From assembly GCF_019972155.1 (NCBI RefSeq), contig NZ_BOVL01000021.1:252932-316931 (forward strand): 64,000 bases of DNA. Direction: 5' to 3'. Below, in pieces: positions 34,410-42,179 of this stretch. The stretch's first letter is position 1, and the number at the start of each line of letters is the position of its first letter. The DNA is from Bradyrhizobium sp. RD5-C2 (GTDB lineage Bacteria; Pseudomonadota; Alphaproteobacteria; Rhizobiales; Xanthobacteraceae). The position numbers were made by a program, and so were the translations under genes. The notes below the pieces were generated by a model. It made no database searches. It saw only the letters and a list, made by a program, of their open reading frames with translations, and had not been told where the DNA came from.

Positions 34410-36107
34410 CTACAACGACGGACTGCCGTCATCGGCGAGATAGCCATGCAGCGCGGCAACGACCTGCGCGCCCTCGCCGATCGCGCCGCCGACGCGCTTG
34501 ACTGATCCGGAGCGGACGTCGCCGACCGCGAACACACCGGGCACCGAGGTCTCGAGCAGCGGCACCGCGGGCGCGCCCTCGCCGTTCTGCACGCCGGTCA
34601 TCACGAAGCCGCCGCGATCGACCTGCACGCCGCAGCCCTCGAGCCAGCCGGTCGCCGGATCGGCGCCGACGAACAGGAAGAGATTGCGGATATCCATGGT
34701 GAACTCGTCGGGCGCGAGCCGGCTGCGCCAACGGACGCGCTCCAGCGTCTCCGCGCCTTCGAGCCCGGTCACCTCGGTGTTGAACATCAACTCGATGTTC
34801 GGCGTCGCCTCGATGCGCTCGATCAGATAGCGCGACATGCTGGCCCCGAGCCCGCCGCCGCGGATCATCATGTTGACCCTGCGCGCATGCGCCGACAGGT
34901 ACACCGCGGCCTGGCCTGCGGAGTTGCCGCCGCCGACCAGCACGACATCCTGGTTGGCGCAGAGCCGCGCCTCGATCGGCGAGGCCCAGTACCAGACGCC
35001 GCGGCCCTCATAATTCTCGAGATGGTCGATCGCCGGTCGGCGATAGCGCGCGCCGCTCGCGACCACCACCGACTTGGCGCGCAGCGTGTGCCCGCAGCCG
35101 GTGGCGAGCGCGAACGCGCCCGACGCCTTCGAGCAGTCTAGCGATTTGATCGAGACCGGGATCAGCATCTCGGCGCCGAACTTCTGCGCCTGGTTGAAGG
35201 CGCGCCCGGCCAGCGCCTGGCCGGTGATGCCGGTCGGGAAGCCCAGATAGTTCTCGATCCGCATGCTGGCGCCGGCCTGGCCGCCGAAGGCGCGGGAATC
35301 GAACACCGCGACCGACAGGCCCTCGGAGGCCGCATAGACCGCGGTGGAGAGCCCAGCCGGGCCGCTGCCGACCACCGCGACATCGTAGATCTTGTCCTGC
35401 GCGCTGTTGCCGATCATGCCGAGCGCCATCGCAAGCGCGGTCTCGGACGGATTGCGCAGCACGGTGCCGTTGGGACAAACCACCAGCGGCAGCTCGGCAC
35501 GCGTCGGCGAATAGCGCGCCACGAGGTCGGCGGCATCCTTGTCGGTCTCGGGATCGAGCACGTGATGCGGCTGGCCGTTGCGCGCCAGGAAATTCTGCAG
35601 CGGCGCCATGTTGCCGACCGACGCCGAGCCGATCAGCACCGGCCCGCCGGCGCCGCCCTGGATCAGGCTGACGCGGCGCAGGATCAGCGCGCGCATGATG
35701 CGCTCGCCGAGATCGGCCTCGGCGACCAGCAGCGCGCGCAGCCGCTCGGGCGGCAGCAGCAGCGTCTCGACGGGACCCTCGGCATGGCCGTCGACCAGCG
35801 CGGCGCGTCCGGAGAGCTGGCCGATCTCGGCAAGGAATTGCCCCGGCCCCTGGTCGATGATCGGCGTGACACGGCCGAGGCCATCGCGCTGAGAGATCGA
35901 CACGCAGCCCGACAGCACGACGAACATGCCGGGCCCCCGCTTGCCGGTCTCGAACAGCGCCTCGCCATCCCCATACGACCGCGGCTCGCCGAAACGGCGC
36001 ATCCGCTCGATCTCGTGCCCAGTCAGGGTCGGAAAGGTCTGCTCGTGGCGCGGAAAGGCGGTGGCGCGCGCGTTGAGGGGAGTGATCATCGTGTCGTCTA
36101 CAGCCAT
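34410..36107 (-). CDS. cNMP-binding domain / thioredoxin reductase-like flavoprotein
   Basis: The 565-residue protein joins three parts: a cyclic-nucleotide-binding-type beta barrel (about 25-150, with MFVVLSGCVSISQRDG), a small glutaredoxin-like segment (about 155-235: GPVLIGSASVGN, then LPLVVCPNG), and a thioredoxin-reductase-type FAD/NAD(P) module (about 245-560: VAVVGSGPAGLSTAVYA, GGQAGASMRIENYLGFP, VVLVGGGNSAGQAA, GVFAVGDVRSG). The CxxC pair of true thioredoxin reductases is absent; GRGVWYWASPIEA occupies that place. It is therefore an oxidoreductase with another acceptor. The 65-codon gene upstream is 34 bases away and is probably co-transcribed. Confidence 0.9.
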   Translation of the reverse strand: MAVDDTMITPLNARATAFPRHEQTFPTLTGHEIERMRRFGEPRSYGDGEALFETGKRGPGMFVVLSGCVSISQRDGLGRVTPIIDQGPGQFLAEIGQLSGRAALVDGHAEGPVETLLLPPERLRALLVAEADLGERIMRALILRRVSLIQGGAGGPVLIGSASVGNMAPLQNFLARNGQPHHVLDPETDKDAADLVARYSPTRAELPLVVCPNGTVLRNPSETALAMALGMIGNSAQDKIYDVAVVGSGPAGLSTAVYAASEGLSVAVFDSRAFGGQAGASMRIENYLGFPTGITGQALAGRAFNQAQKFGAEMLIPVSIKSLDCSKASGAFALATGCGHTLRAKSVVVASGARYRRPAIDHLENYEGRGVWYWASPIEARLCANQDVVLVGGGNSAGQAAVYLSAHARRVNMMIRGGGLGASMSRYLIERIEATPNIELMFNTEVTGLEGAETLERVRWRSRLAPDEFTMDIRNLFLFVGADPATGWLEGCGVQVDRGGFVMTGVQNGEGAPAVPLLETSVPGVFAVGDVRSGSVKRVGGAIGEGAQVVAALHGYLADDGSPSL

Positions 36108-36141
36108 CGACCTGCTTCCTCGCAGCCAAGTTGCGAACCGG

Positions 36142-36339
36142 CTAACGCTCCGGTCCGTTTTCGTCCGCGTCATCTAGGTGAGTGGCGGGCAATTCGGAAG
36201 ACGCGGCCTCGTCGCGACCGCGCGCCTGCGATTTCCGCCGCTTCAGGTTTTCGCGCAGCGCCAGCTTGAGACGATCCTGTCGTGAATCCTTCACGCGGGC
36301 TCCGGCCTGCCCGCCGCCCTTGCCTTGATCGCCTGTCAT
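36142..36339 (-). CDS. Small basic hypothetical protein (65 aa)
   Basis: The 65-residue product is very hydrophilic, with a basic helix KDSRQDRLKLALRENLKRRK (22-41) and an acidic C-terminus. No Cys or hydrophobic core is present. The start follows GAGAG by eight bases. It looks like the short RENLKRRKxQ proteins frequent in Bradyrhizobium and possibly binds nucleic acid. It lies 34 bases upstream of the flavoprotein gene on the same strand. Confidence 0.65.
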   Translation of the reverse strand: MTGDQGKGGGQAGARVKDSRQDRLKLALRENLKRRKSQARGRDEAASSELPATHLDDADENGPER

Positions 36340-36658
36340 TGCCGAAACTCTCAAACCGCCGACGTCCTGCGCGAGGCCGACCATAGCCAATGGCCGCCGC
36401 CCGCGCACCCTGCCCGGTCGGCCAGTTGCGCCAGGCGGCATGATTCGGCGGCCGGGCGGATCAGGAGCTTTCCGACTGGAACGGAACCCGATCGGACCGA
36501 AATCGGCCGGATTGGACGGAATCGCTAGCGAGGAACGCCGATTTCTGCCTATTTCGCCGCCAACAGGGACGCTGTTTCGCTTGCGCCAACGGGAGGCCTG
36601 TGGCAAGAACCGCCCGCTTGGACGGGCCCATGGGGCCGATTCAATTTTTCCCGGGCAC
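36340..36658. other. Intergenic region upstream of tRNA-Thr
   Basis: About 320 bases. Nothing coding is supported. It holds a run of short CCGATCGGACCGAAATCGG-like self-complementary pieces near 36490-36520 and the unseen promoter of tRNA-Thr. Confidence 0.4.
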
Positions 36659-36733
36659 GCTGCCGTAGCTCAGTGGTAGAGCACTCCATTGGTAATGGAG
36701 AGGTCGACAGTTCAATCCTGTCTGGCAGCACCA
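36659..36733 (+). tRNA. tRNA-Thr (GGT)
   Basis: Complete cloverleaf on the plus strand: acceptor GCTGCCG / TGGCAGC, D arm GCTC-AGTGGTA-GAGC, anticodon arm CTCCA-TTGGTAA-TGGAG giving anticodon GGT, T arm GACAG-TTCAATC-CTGTC, discriminator A and encoded CCA. Confidence 0.97.
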
Positions 36734-36783
36734 TTCTCCCAGCGATTGCTGCCATCATTGCGGGCATCGCCGCGTTCACCGCA

Positions 36784-36909
36784 TCAATGCGCGAGCAGCA
36801 GACCTGCCCCACAGATCATCAACACGACGTAGAACGCGAACACACTGCCGACCCATTTCCAATCGATCTGTCCGTGTTCGGGGCTGAGGCTTTCGATGAT
36901 GCCGTGCAT
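36784..36909 (-). CDS. Single-helix membrane miniprotein (41 aa)
   Basis: This short frame encodes MHGIIESLSPEHGQIDWKW followed by a single hydrophobic helix (VGSVFAFYVVLMICGAGLLL) and AH. AAGGA lies seven bases before the ATG, which together with the clean amphipathic-then-transmembrane design supports a real gene. The helix is about 20 residues with the N-terminus probably cytoplasmic. Function unknown; small membrane proteins of this size often modulate larger transporters or respiratory complexes. It lies between tRNA-Thr and a divergent HTH-like gene. Confidence 0.7.
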   Translation of the reverse strand: MHGIIESLSPEHGQIDWKWVGSVFAFYVVLMICGAGLLLAH

Positions 36910-37010
36910 GATGGTTTCCTTGAGAAGTCGCATGCGCGGCGTATAGACGGCTCCCCGAGCACATCATGTGACTCACTTCACACTTTACTGTCGCGGAGCG
37001 GACCCTAAGC

Positions 37011-37331
37011 GTGACCGGCCCAGAACTCAGAAAATTACGCAAACATCTCGGCGAGGCGCTCGGCCGGGAGCTGACGGCGGCGGATATGGCGAAGCTGTGC
37101 GGGCTGCCGGCGGCCGGCGGCGCCGAAAAGCTCCGCAAATGGGAAGTCACCGGCCCGACCCCGAAGGTCGCAGGCCTGCTGCGCGTGCTGGCGATGGCGA
37201 GCGAGCACTATCCGATCCTGGAGAAGTTCGACGTGTTCGATCGCCATGACGTTCCGGTCAGGGATCGCGCCGCACGCCGCCAGGCGTTCCGCGAGCAGAT
37301 GCGCGATGACGTGCGCAAGCGATTGGACTAG
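37011..37331 (+). CDS. Small HTH-like protein (106 aa)
   Basis: The 106-residue product starts at GTG (MTGPELRKLRKHLGEAL). The N-terminal half, ELTAADMAKLCGLPAAGGAEKLRKWE, is laid out like a XRE/Cro helix-turn-helix, with the predicted recognition helix near 30-45. A second helical half ends in many Arg/Asp residues (RDRAARRQAFREQMRDDVRK). It probably binds DNA. It is divergent from the 41-residue membrane protein, with about 100 bases between them. Targets unknown. Confidence 0.65.
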   Translation: MTGPELRKLRKHLGEALGRELTAADMAKLCGLPAAGGAEKLRKWEVTGPTPKVAGLLRVLAMASEHYPILEKFDVFDRHDVPVRDRAARRQAFREQMRDDVRKRLD

Positions 37332-37474
37332 CGGGCGGCCTGGTTAACAGGAGAAGCGCGTCGCGCACGGCGCGTTAAGCCTTCCGTCATTCCGGCTTAA
37401 GCGTTCGTTAGGCACAACAAAACGTTTCACCGCGAAGGGTGCGACTTAACGCGCCAAGTCGTCTTCCGGTGACA

Positions 37475-37491
37475 GCATTTTATTCAAATGC
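37475..37491. promoter_or_regulatory. Inverted repeat upstream of the outer-membrane protein gene
   Basis: GCATTT-TATTC-AAATGC, perfect 6-bp arms about 70 bases before the porin-like gene. It could be an operator or a 5'-UTR hairpin. The sequence around it is AT-richer than average, as expected of a strong promoter region, but no clear -35/-10 pair was assigned. Confidence 0.35.
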
Positions 37492-37558
37492 GGTCTAACG
37501 CATCGCCATGGATGGCGCCATTCACGCTGCGCCTCATGACTTGTCCGGAGACTGCCCC

Positions 37559-38305
37559 ATGAAGAAGTTCCTGCTCGCAACCGCAGCCGCAGCTGTTGCC
37601 GTCGCTGCCGTTGGCGCGACCGCCCAGGCCGCCGATCTCGGCTCCCGTGGCTATTACCAGAAGGCGCCCGCGCCTGTTTACGCCGCGCCGCTCTACAACT
37701 GGACCGGCTTCTATCTCGGCGGCCATCTCGGCGGCGTGTTCTCGCAGAACAACACGTTCAACGGCCTCGCGCTGTCGGACTCCAGCGCCCGCTTCATGGG
37801 CGGCGTCCAGGGCGGCTACGACTGGCAGCTGTCGCCGATGTGGGTGATCGGTCTCGAAGGCCAGTATTCCTGGGTCGGCAGCCACCAGCTCAACGCGATC
37901 TTCCCGGGCGGTTACGTCTACAACAACAATCAGCGCGGCATCGCCTCGATCACCGGCCGCGTCGGCTACACCTGGGGCCCGGGCCTGATCTATGTGAAGG
38001 GCGGTTACGCCTATTCCGACAACAGCGAAACGGTGACGCTCGGCGGCGCGCAGGTACCCTTCGCGCTCAGCGACAACCACAGCAACGGCTGGACCATCGG
38101 CGGCGGCGCCGAATACATGTTCGCGCCGAACTGGTCGGCCAAGGTCGAGTACCAGTACTACGACTTCGGCGACAGCCGCTTCACCGCGCCGGGCGCGCTG
38201 GTGCCGGTCGGCAGCTTCCACAATGACGAGCACACGGTGAAGGCGGGCCTCAACTACCGCTTCAACCTCGGCAACCTCGGTGGCCCCGCTTACGGCCGGT
38301 ACTGA
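37559..38305 (+). CDS. Outer-membrane beta-barrel protein (Omp31/RopB-like)
   Basis: The 248-residue precursor has a textbook Sec signal peptide (MKKFLLATAAAAVAVAAVGA... cut after AQA-AD). The mature chain starts with the Tyr/Pro linker YYQKAPAPVYAAP and NWTGFYLGGHLGG, the entry of the rhizobial eight-stranded barrel family. Alternating strands follow (GIASITGRVGYTWG, KVEYQYYDFGD) and it ends VKAGLNYRFNLGNLGGPAYGRY. A strong site, GGAG, lies eight bases before the ATG. A perfect terminator follows the stop, so it is a monocistronic, probably highly expressed, structural surface protein. Confidence 0.92.
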   Translation: MKKFLLATAAAAVAVAAVGATAQAADLGSRGYYQKAPAPVYAAPLYNWTGFYLGGHLGGVFSQNNTFNGLALSDSSARFMGGVQGGYDWQLSPMWVIGLEGQYSWVGSHQLNAIFPGGYVYNNNQRGIASITGRVGYTWGPGLIYVKGGYAYSDNSETVTLGGAQVPFALSDNHSNGWTIGGGAEYMFAPNWSAKVEYQYYDFGDSRFTAPGALVPVGSFHNDEHTVKAGLNYRFNLGNLGGPAYGRY

Positions 38306-38333
38306 GATTACTGATCACCACAACCAAGAGTGG

Positions 38334-38359
38334 AAAGGCCGGCTCGCGCCGGCCTTTTT
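38334..38359 (+). terminator. Intrinsic terminator of the outer-membrane protein gene
   Basis: AAAGGCCGGC-TCGC-GCCGGCCTTT with T tract, starting 28 bases after the stop codon. Confidence 0.93.
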
Positions 38360-38542
38360 GCATCCGAACGCGCGCATCTGTTCCGCACAGCGAACCAACA
38401 CCGCGTTGGCGCGCGGCAGCCGCGAAAAATCCCGCAGATCGTCGCAATTTTCCCGATTTTGTTAACCCGCCGCACCGATACTCCCGCGCCGGGGAAACAT
38501 CCAAGAGTAGTGGCCAAGAGTACGGCCAGGGGGCACGGGGCA

Positions 38543-40687
38543 ATGGCGTTTCGTTTCAAGCTCGGCAAACCAAATCTCAAGCGTATCCGCCTGCCGCAGA
38601 TGGGCGTCAGGGGCAGCCTGTTCGCGGCGTTCGCCGTGATCGCAGGCATGGCGCTGGTGATCAGCGCAGGCGCCGGCATCGTGCTGCATCAGCTCGGCGG
38701 CACCATGAGCGATCTCTCCGGCCGCGACATTCCGCGGCTCGCCGCGAGCCTGCAGCTTTCCGCGCAGAGCGCCTCGCTCGCAGCCCAGGGGCCCGGCCTG
38801 CTCGCCGTGCAGAGCGAGGATGCGCTGAACGACCGCACCAAGAAGGTGCAGGAGGTCGCGCAGCAAACCAATGCCAAGCTTGGCGAGATCATCGAACTCG
38901 GCGCCGACAAATCCGTCGTCAGCGCGCTGCAGGAGAACGTCAAGAACACCGACGAGGCGACCAAGAGCCTGATCTCGGCCGCGCATGAGCGGCTCGATGT
39001 CGGCGCGCTGCGCGACAAGCAGTACAACGCGCTGCGCAAGGCGCAGGGCGCTTTCGTCTCCGCCGCCGGTCCGGCGATGCTCGACGCGCAGACCCGGCTC
39101 AACGCCATCCTCGGCGCGGCCGATGTCTCCGCCGACGCTGCCGCCGAAGCGGCCCGCACCGTCGGCCAGATCGGCAACGTGCTCGCGGCCGGCAATCTGA
39201 TGGCCGCCGACATGACCGCGGCGCTGTCGGCCAATTCCAGCGAGACGCTCGATGCCATCGAGGCGGAATTCAAGAAGGGCCGCGACCGCGTCAAGTCCAA
39301 CCTCGAGGACCTGCCGAACAATCCGGCGATCGTTGCCGTGCGCGACACCGCCGAGAAGCTGCTCGTGCTCGGCGAAGGCAAGACCGGCGTGTTCAAGATC
39401 CGCCAGAAGGAACTCGACGCGATCGATTACGGCCAGACCATCCTGGAAGAGACCCGCAAGCTCAATGTCGGGCTCGGCATCAGCGTCCAGCAGCTGGTCG
39501 ACGCCGTGCAGAAGGAGACCGACTCCGCGACTTTCCAGGCGCGGCAGCAGATCTCGCTCGCGACCACGGTGATGATCGGATTGGGCGCGCTGACCTTGGT
39601 CGGCTCGTTCCTGTTCGTCTGGCTCTATGTCGGACGCAACATCCTGCGCCGCATCCGCGGCCTGCAGCGCTCGATGCAGCTGTTGTCCGACGGCGACCTC
39701 GACACCGAGATCCCGCAGAGCCGCCAGCGCGACGAGATCGCCGTCATGGCCGACTCGTTGCAGGTATTCCGCGAGAGCATGATCGAGAGCCGCGAGCTCA
39801 CCGAGAATCAAAACAAGGACCGCTCCGCCAAGGCCGAGCGCGCCTCGCGCATGGAGACGCAGATCGTCGCGTTCGAGTCCAATGTGCGCGGCGCGCTGGG
39901 CAGCCTGCAGACCGCGGCGAACTCGATGCAGTCGACCGCGCAGAGCATGTCGGCGACCGCCGACCAGTCGAGCGCATTGGTCAACGCGGTGGCCTCGGCC
40001 GCCGAGGAGACCTCGGTCAACGTGCAGACGGTGTCGGCCGGCACCGAGGAGCTGTCGTCGTCGATCTCCGAGATAGGCCGCCAGGTCGTCACCTCGGCCG
40101 AGATCGCCCGCAAGGCGGTCGAGGAAGCCAGCGCCACCGACACGACCATGCAGGGCCTTGCCGACAATGCCGCGCGGATCAGCGTCGTGGTCGACCTGAT
40201 CCAGACCATCGCCTCGCAGACCAATCTCCTGGCGCTCAACGCCACCATCGAGGCGGCGCGCGCCGGCGAGGCCGGCCGCGGCTTTGCCGTGGTCGCCTCC
40301 GAGGTGAAGAACCTGGCGAGCCAGACCGCCAAGGCGACCGAGGAGATCCGCCAGCAGATCGTCAGTATGCAGGAGGTGACGACGACGGCGGTCACCGCGA
40401 TCCGCAACATCTCGAGCACGATCGGCGAGATCAACGACGTCACCACCGCGATCGCCGCCGCGGTCGAGGAGCAGGGCGCGGCGACCCGCGAGATCGCGCG
40501 CAACATCCAGCATGCCGCCGGCGGCACCAGCGAGGTGTCGAGCAACATCGTCGGCGTCTCGACCGCCTCGGCCGAGGCCGGCACTGCTGCCGGCGAGGTG
40601 CTCAGCGCCTCCGACGCGCTGCGCCGCGAGGCCGACGTGCTGCGCTCCGAGATCGACGGCTTCCTGTCGAGCATCCGCGCGGCGTAA
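38543..40687 (+). CDS. Methyl-accepting chemotaxis protein
   Basis: The 714-residue receptor has a first transmembrane helix (about 22-48: LFAAFAVIAGMALVISAGAG), a helical sensor region of about 300 residues rich in Ala and coiled coil (probably helical-bundle type), a second helix (about 345-365, GLGALTLVGSFLFVWLYVG), HAMP (LRRIRGLQRSMQLLSDGDLD) and a signalling domain with the conserved hairpin tip, IASQTNLLALNATIEAARAG followed by GRGFAVVASEVKNLA. It has no C-terminal CheR-tethering pentapeptide. The ATG at MAFRFKLG follows GGGG; upstream in-frame codons run through the terminator of the previous gene. Ligand unknown. Confidence 0.95.
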   Translation: MAFRFKLGKPNLKRIRLPQMGVRGSLFAAFAVIAGMALVISAGAGIVLHQLGGTMSDLSGRDIPRLAASLQLSAQSASLAAQGPGLLAVQSEDALNDRTKKVQEVAQQTNAKLGEIIELGADKSVVSALQENVKNTDEATKSLISAAHERLDVGALRDKQYNALRKAQGAFVSAAGPAMLDAQTRLNAILGAADVSADAAAEAARTVGQIGNVLAAGNLMAADMTAALSANSSETLDAIEAEFKKGRDRVKSNLEDLPNNPAIVAVRDTAEKLLVLGEGKTGVFKIRQKELDAIDYGQTILEETRKLNVGLGISVQQLVDAVQKETDSATFQARQQISLATTVMIGLGALTLVGSFLFVWLYVGRNILRRIRGLQRSMQLLSDGDLDTEIPQSRQRDEIAVMADSLQVFRESMIESRELTENQNKDRSAKAERASRMETQIVAFESNVRGALGSLQTAANSMQSTAQSMSATADQSSALVNAVASAAEETSVNVQTVSAGTEELSSSISEIGRQVVTSAEIARKAVEEASATDTTMQGLADNAARISVVVDLIQTIASQTNLLALNATIEAARAGEAGRGFAVVASEVKNLASQTAKATEEIRQQIVSMQEVTTTAVTAIRNISSTIGEINDVTTAIAAAVEEQGAATREIARNIQHAAGGTSEVSSNIVGVSTASAEAGTAAGEVLSASDALRREADVLRSEIDGFLSSIRAA

Positions 40688-40696
40688 GCGAGCGCC

Positions 40697-40799
40697 GTCA
40701 TTCCGTGGCGCCTCGAAGAGGCGACCCCGGAATCTCGAGATTCCCCGGTGCGCAATTGCGCACCTGAGGTTCTATGCTTCGCATAGCCCCGGAATGACG
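40697..40799. repeat. Palindromic repeat, GTCATTCC(G) family with a GTGCGCAATTGCGCAC core
   Basis: Arms GTCATTCCG and CGGAATGAC. It includes the 16-base perfect palindrome GTGCGCAATTGCGCAC (40748-40763), which recurs at 52456-52471 inside a different repeat family. Confidence 0.85.
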
Positions 40800-40928
40800 G
40801 ACGCACACTTGCAGGACTCGTCCGTTTGATCCGGGTTACGGAAATTCCCCGATTTCCCACCCCATTCTCCGGACGACTATCTGATTTTTCGGCTGGCGCG
40901 GCGGCCCGGGTCCCGCTAAGTCGGTAGC

Positions 40929-41993
40929 ATGCATACGAAGACCGACAGCCTGCCCTCCTCGGCGGAGGCATTGCGATACCCTTGGGAGAACCATCCCGGC
41001 CACGACCAAGTCGTGGAGGTGGCCCCCGGCGTGCTGTGGGCGCGGCTGAAGCTGCCGTTCCGCCTCAACCATGTGAACATCTATCTGCTCGCCGATGGCG
41101 ACGGCTGGACCATGGTGGATGCCGGCTTCGGCAATGAGGAATCGATCGCGGCCTGGACCACGCTGTTCGAGGGACCGCTGAAGCACGTCAAGGTCAAGCG
41201 GCTGATCGTGACGCATTCGCACCCTGATCACGTCGGTCTCGCCGGCTGGATCACCGAGCGCTTCGACTGCCCGCTGTACATGTCGCAGGTGGAATATCTG
41301 CAATCGGTCTATCACCAGAACCGCGGCACCGAAGAGCGGCGCAACGCGCAGCGGCTGTTCTTCCGCCGTCATGGCATGGACGAGGACCTCACCGAGAAGC
41401 TGCTCGGCCGCGGCCAGGATTACCTGAAGCGCGTATCGGTGCTGCCGCCGTCCTATCACCGCCTCACCCACGGCGACGAGGTCGTGATCGGCACGCGGCG
41501 CTTCAAGGTGATCACCGGCGGCGGACACGCGCTCGACCAGGTGATGCTGTATTGCGCGGCCGACAAGCTGTTCCTGTCCGCCGACCAGGTGCTGAGCAAG
41601 ATCTCGCCCAATGTCAGCGTCTGGGCGGTCGAGCCCGAGCAGAACTCGCTCGGCGAATATCTGGCCTCGCTGGCCAGCCTGACCACCACCCTGCCCTACG
41701 ACGTGATGGTGCTGCCCGGCCATGGCGTGCCGTTCTATGGGCTGAAGACCCGGATCAAGCAGCTCGCCGATCACCATGAGGAGCGCTGCCGCCTGATCGC
41801 CGAGGCCTGCCGCGAGGTGCCGCAGACCTCCAAGGAACTGGTGCCCGTGGTGTTCCACAAGCACGTGCTGGACGAGCATCAGATGGGCTTCGCCGCCGGC
41901 GAACTGGTCGCCCACGTCAATTACATGCTGGTCGAGGGCCGCCTGACGGCCGAGATGCACGCCGACGGCATGCTGCGCTTCAAAACGACTTGA
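40929..41993 (+). CDS. Metallo-beta-lactamase-fold hydrolase
   Basis: The 354-residue protein carries the dinuclear metal motif THSHPDHVG (His96, His98, Asp100, His101), a further His in GGGHALDQVM and in LPGHGVPF, with Asp in SADQVLSK. It has a C-terminal helical region of about 100 residues typical of the MBL proteins with a winged-helix-like tail (LACTB2/BLACT_WH group). The substrate could be a thioester, lactone or RNA. The ribosome site is weak. It stands alone upstream of hemA and is separated from it by the FixK-type box. Confidence 0.88.
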   Translation: MHTKTDSLPSSAEALRYPWENHPGHDQVVEVAPGVLWARLKLPFRLNHVNIYLLADGDGWTMVDAGFGNEESIAAWTTLFEGPLKHVKVKRLIVTHSHPDHVGLAGWITERFDCPLYMSQVEYLQSVYHQNRGTEERRNAQRLFFRRHGMDEDLTEKLLGRGQDYLKRVSVLPPSYHRLTHGDEVVIGTRRFKVITGGGHALDQVMLYCAADKLFLSADQVLSKISPNVSVWAVEPEQNSLGEYLASLASLTTTLPYDVMVLPGHGVPFYGLKTRIKQLADHHEERCRLIAEACREVPQTSKELVPVVFHKHVLDEHQMGFAAGELVAHVNYMLVEGRLTAEMHADGMLRFKTT

Positions 41994-42028
41994 GCGCCGG
42001 GCCGGGCGGCAAGGCATCGCCCGGCGAT

Positions 42029-42042
42029 TTGACCGAAATCAA
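42029..42042. promoter_or_regulatory. FixK/FNR-type box upstream of hemA
   Basis: TTGAC-CGAA-ATCAA, fitting TTGA-N6-TCAA, about 138 bases before the hemA start. In B. japonicum hemA is reported to be oxygen-controlled through a FixK/FNR-like site, so this is a good candidate for the same control. Confidence 0.7.
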
Positions 42043-42113
42043 GCCAAACCGAGCCAGCTAGGGCAATTTGCCCAACCGCGACGCATGCCCAGATGTGGGC
42101 CAGTGCATAGACA

Positions 42114-42134
42114 TTAGAGCTGGAAAAGCTCTAA
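42114..42134 (+). promoter_or_regulatory. 5'-leader hairpin of hemA
   Basis: Perfect 8-bp inverted repeat TTAGAGCT-GGAAA-AGCTCTAA, 45 bases before the hemA ATG. It has no T tract and no known riboswitch resemblance. It may stabilise the message or be a regulatory stem. Confidence 0.5.
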
Positions 42135-42179
42135 GAAGAGGCAGGTTTTCCGGTCAGGTTCCGCTTTCTGGGTTCGCCG

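Noticed and set aside
36549..36812. Minus-strand open frame crossing tRNA-Thr
   Set aside because: Contains the usual spurious peptide from antisense tRNA; the tRNA is the real gene.
38462..40513. 683-codon minus-strand frame opposite the chemotaxis receptor
   Set aside because: Antisense shadow; composition is not protein-like and the receptor is certain.
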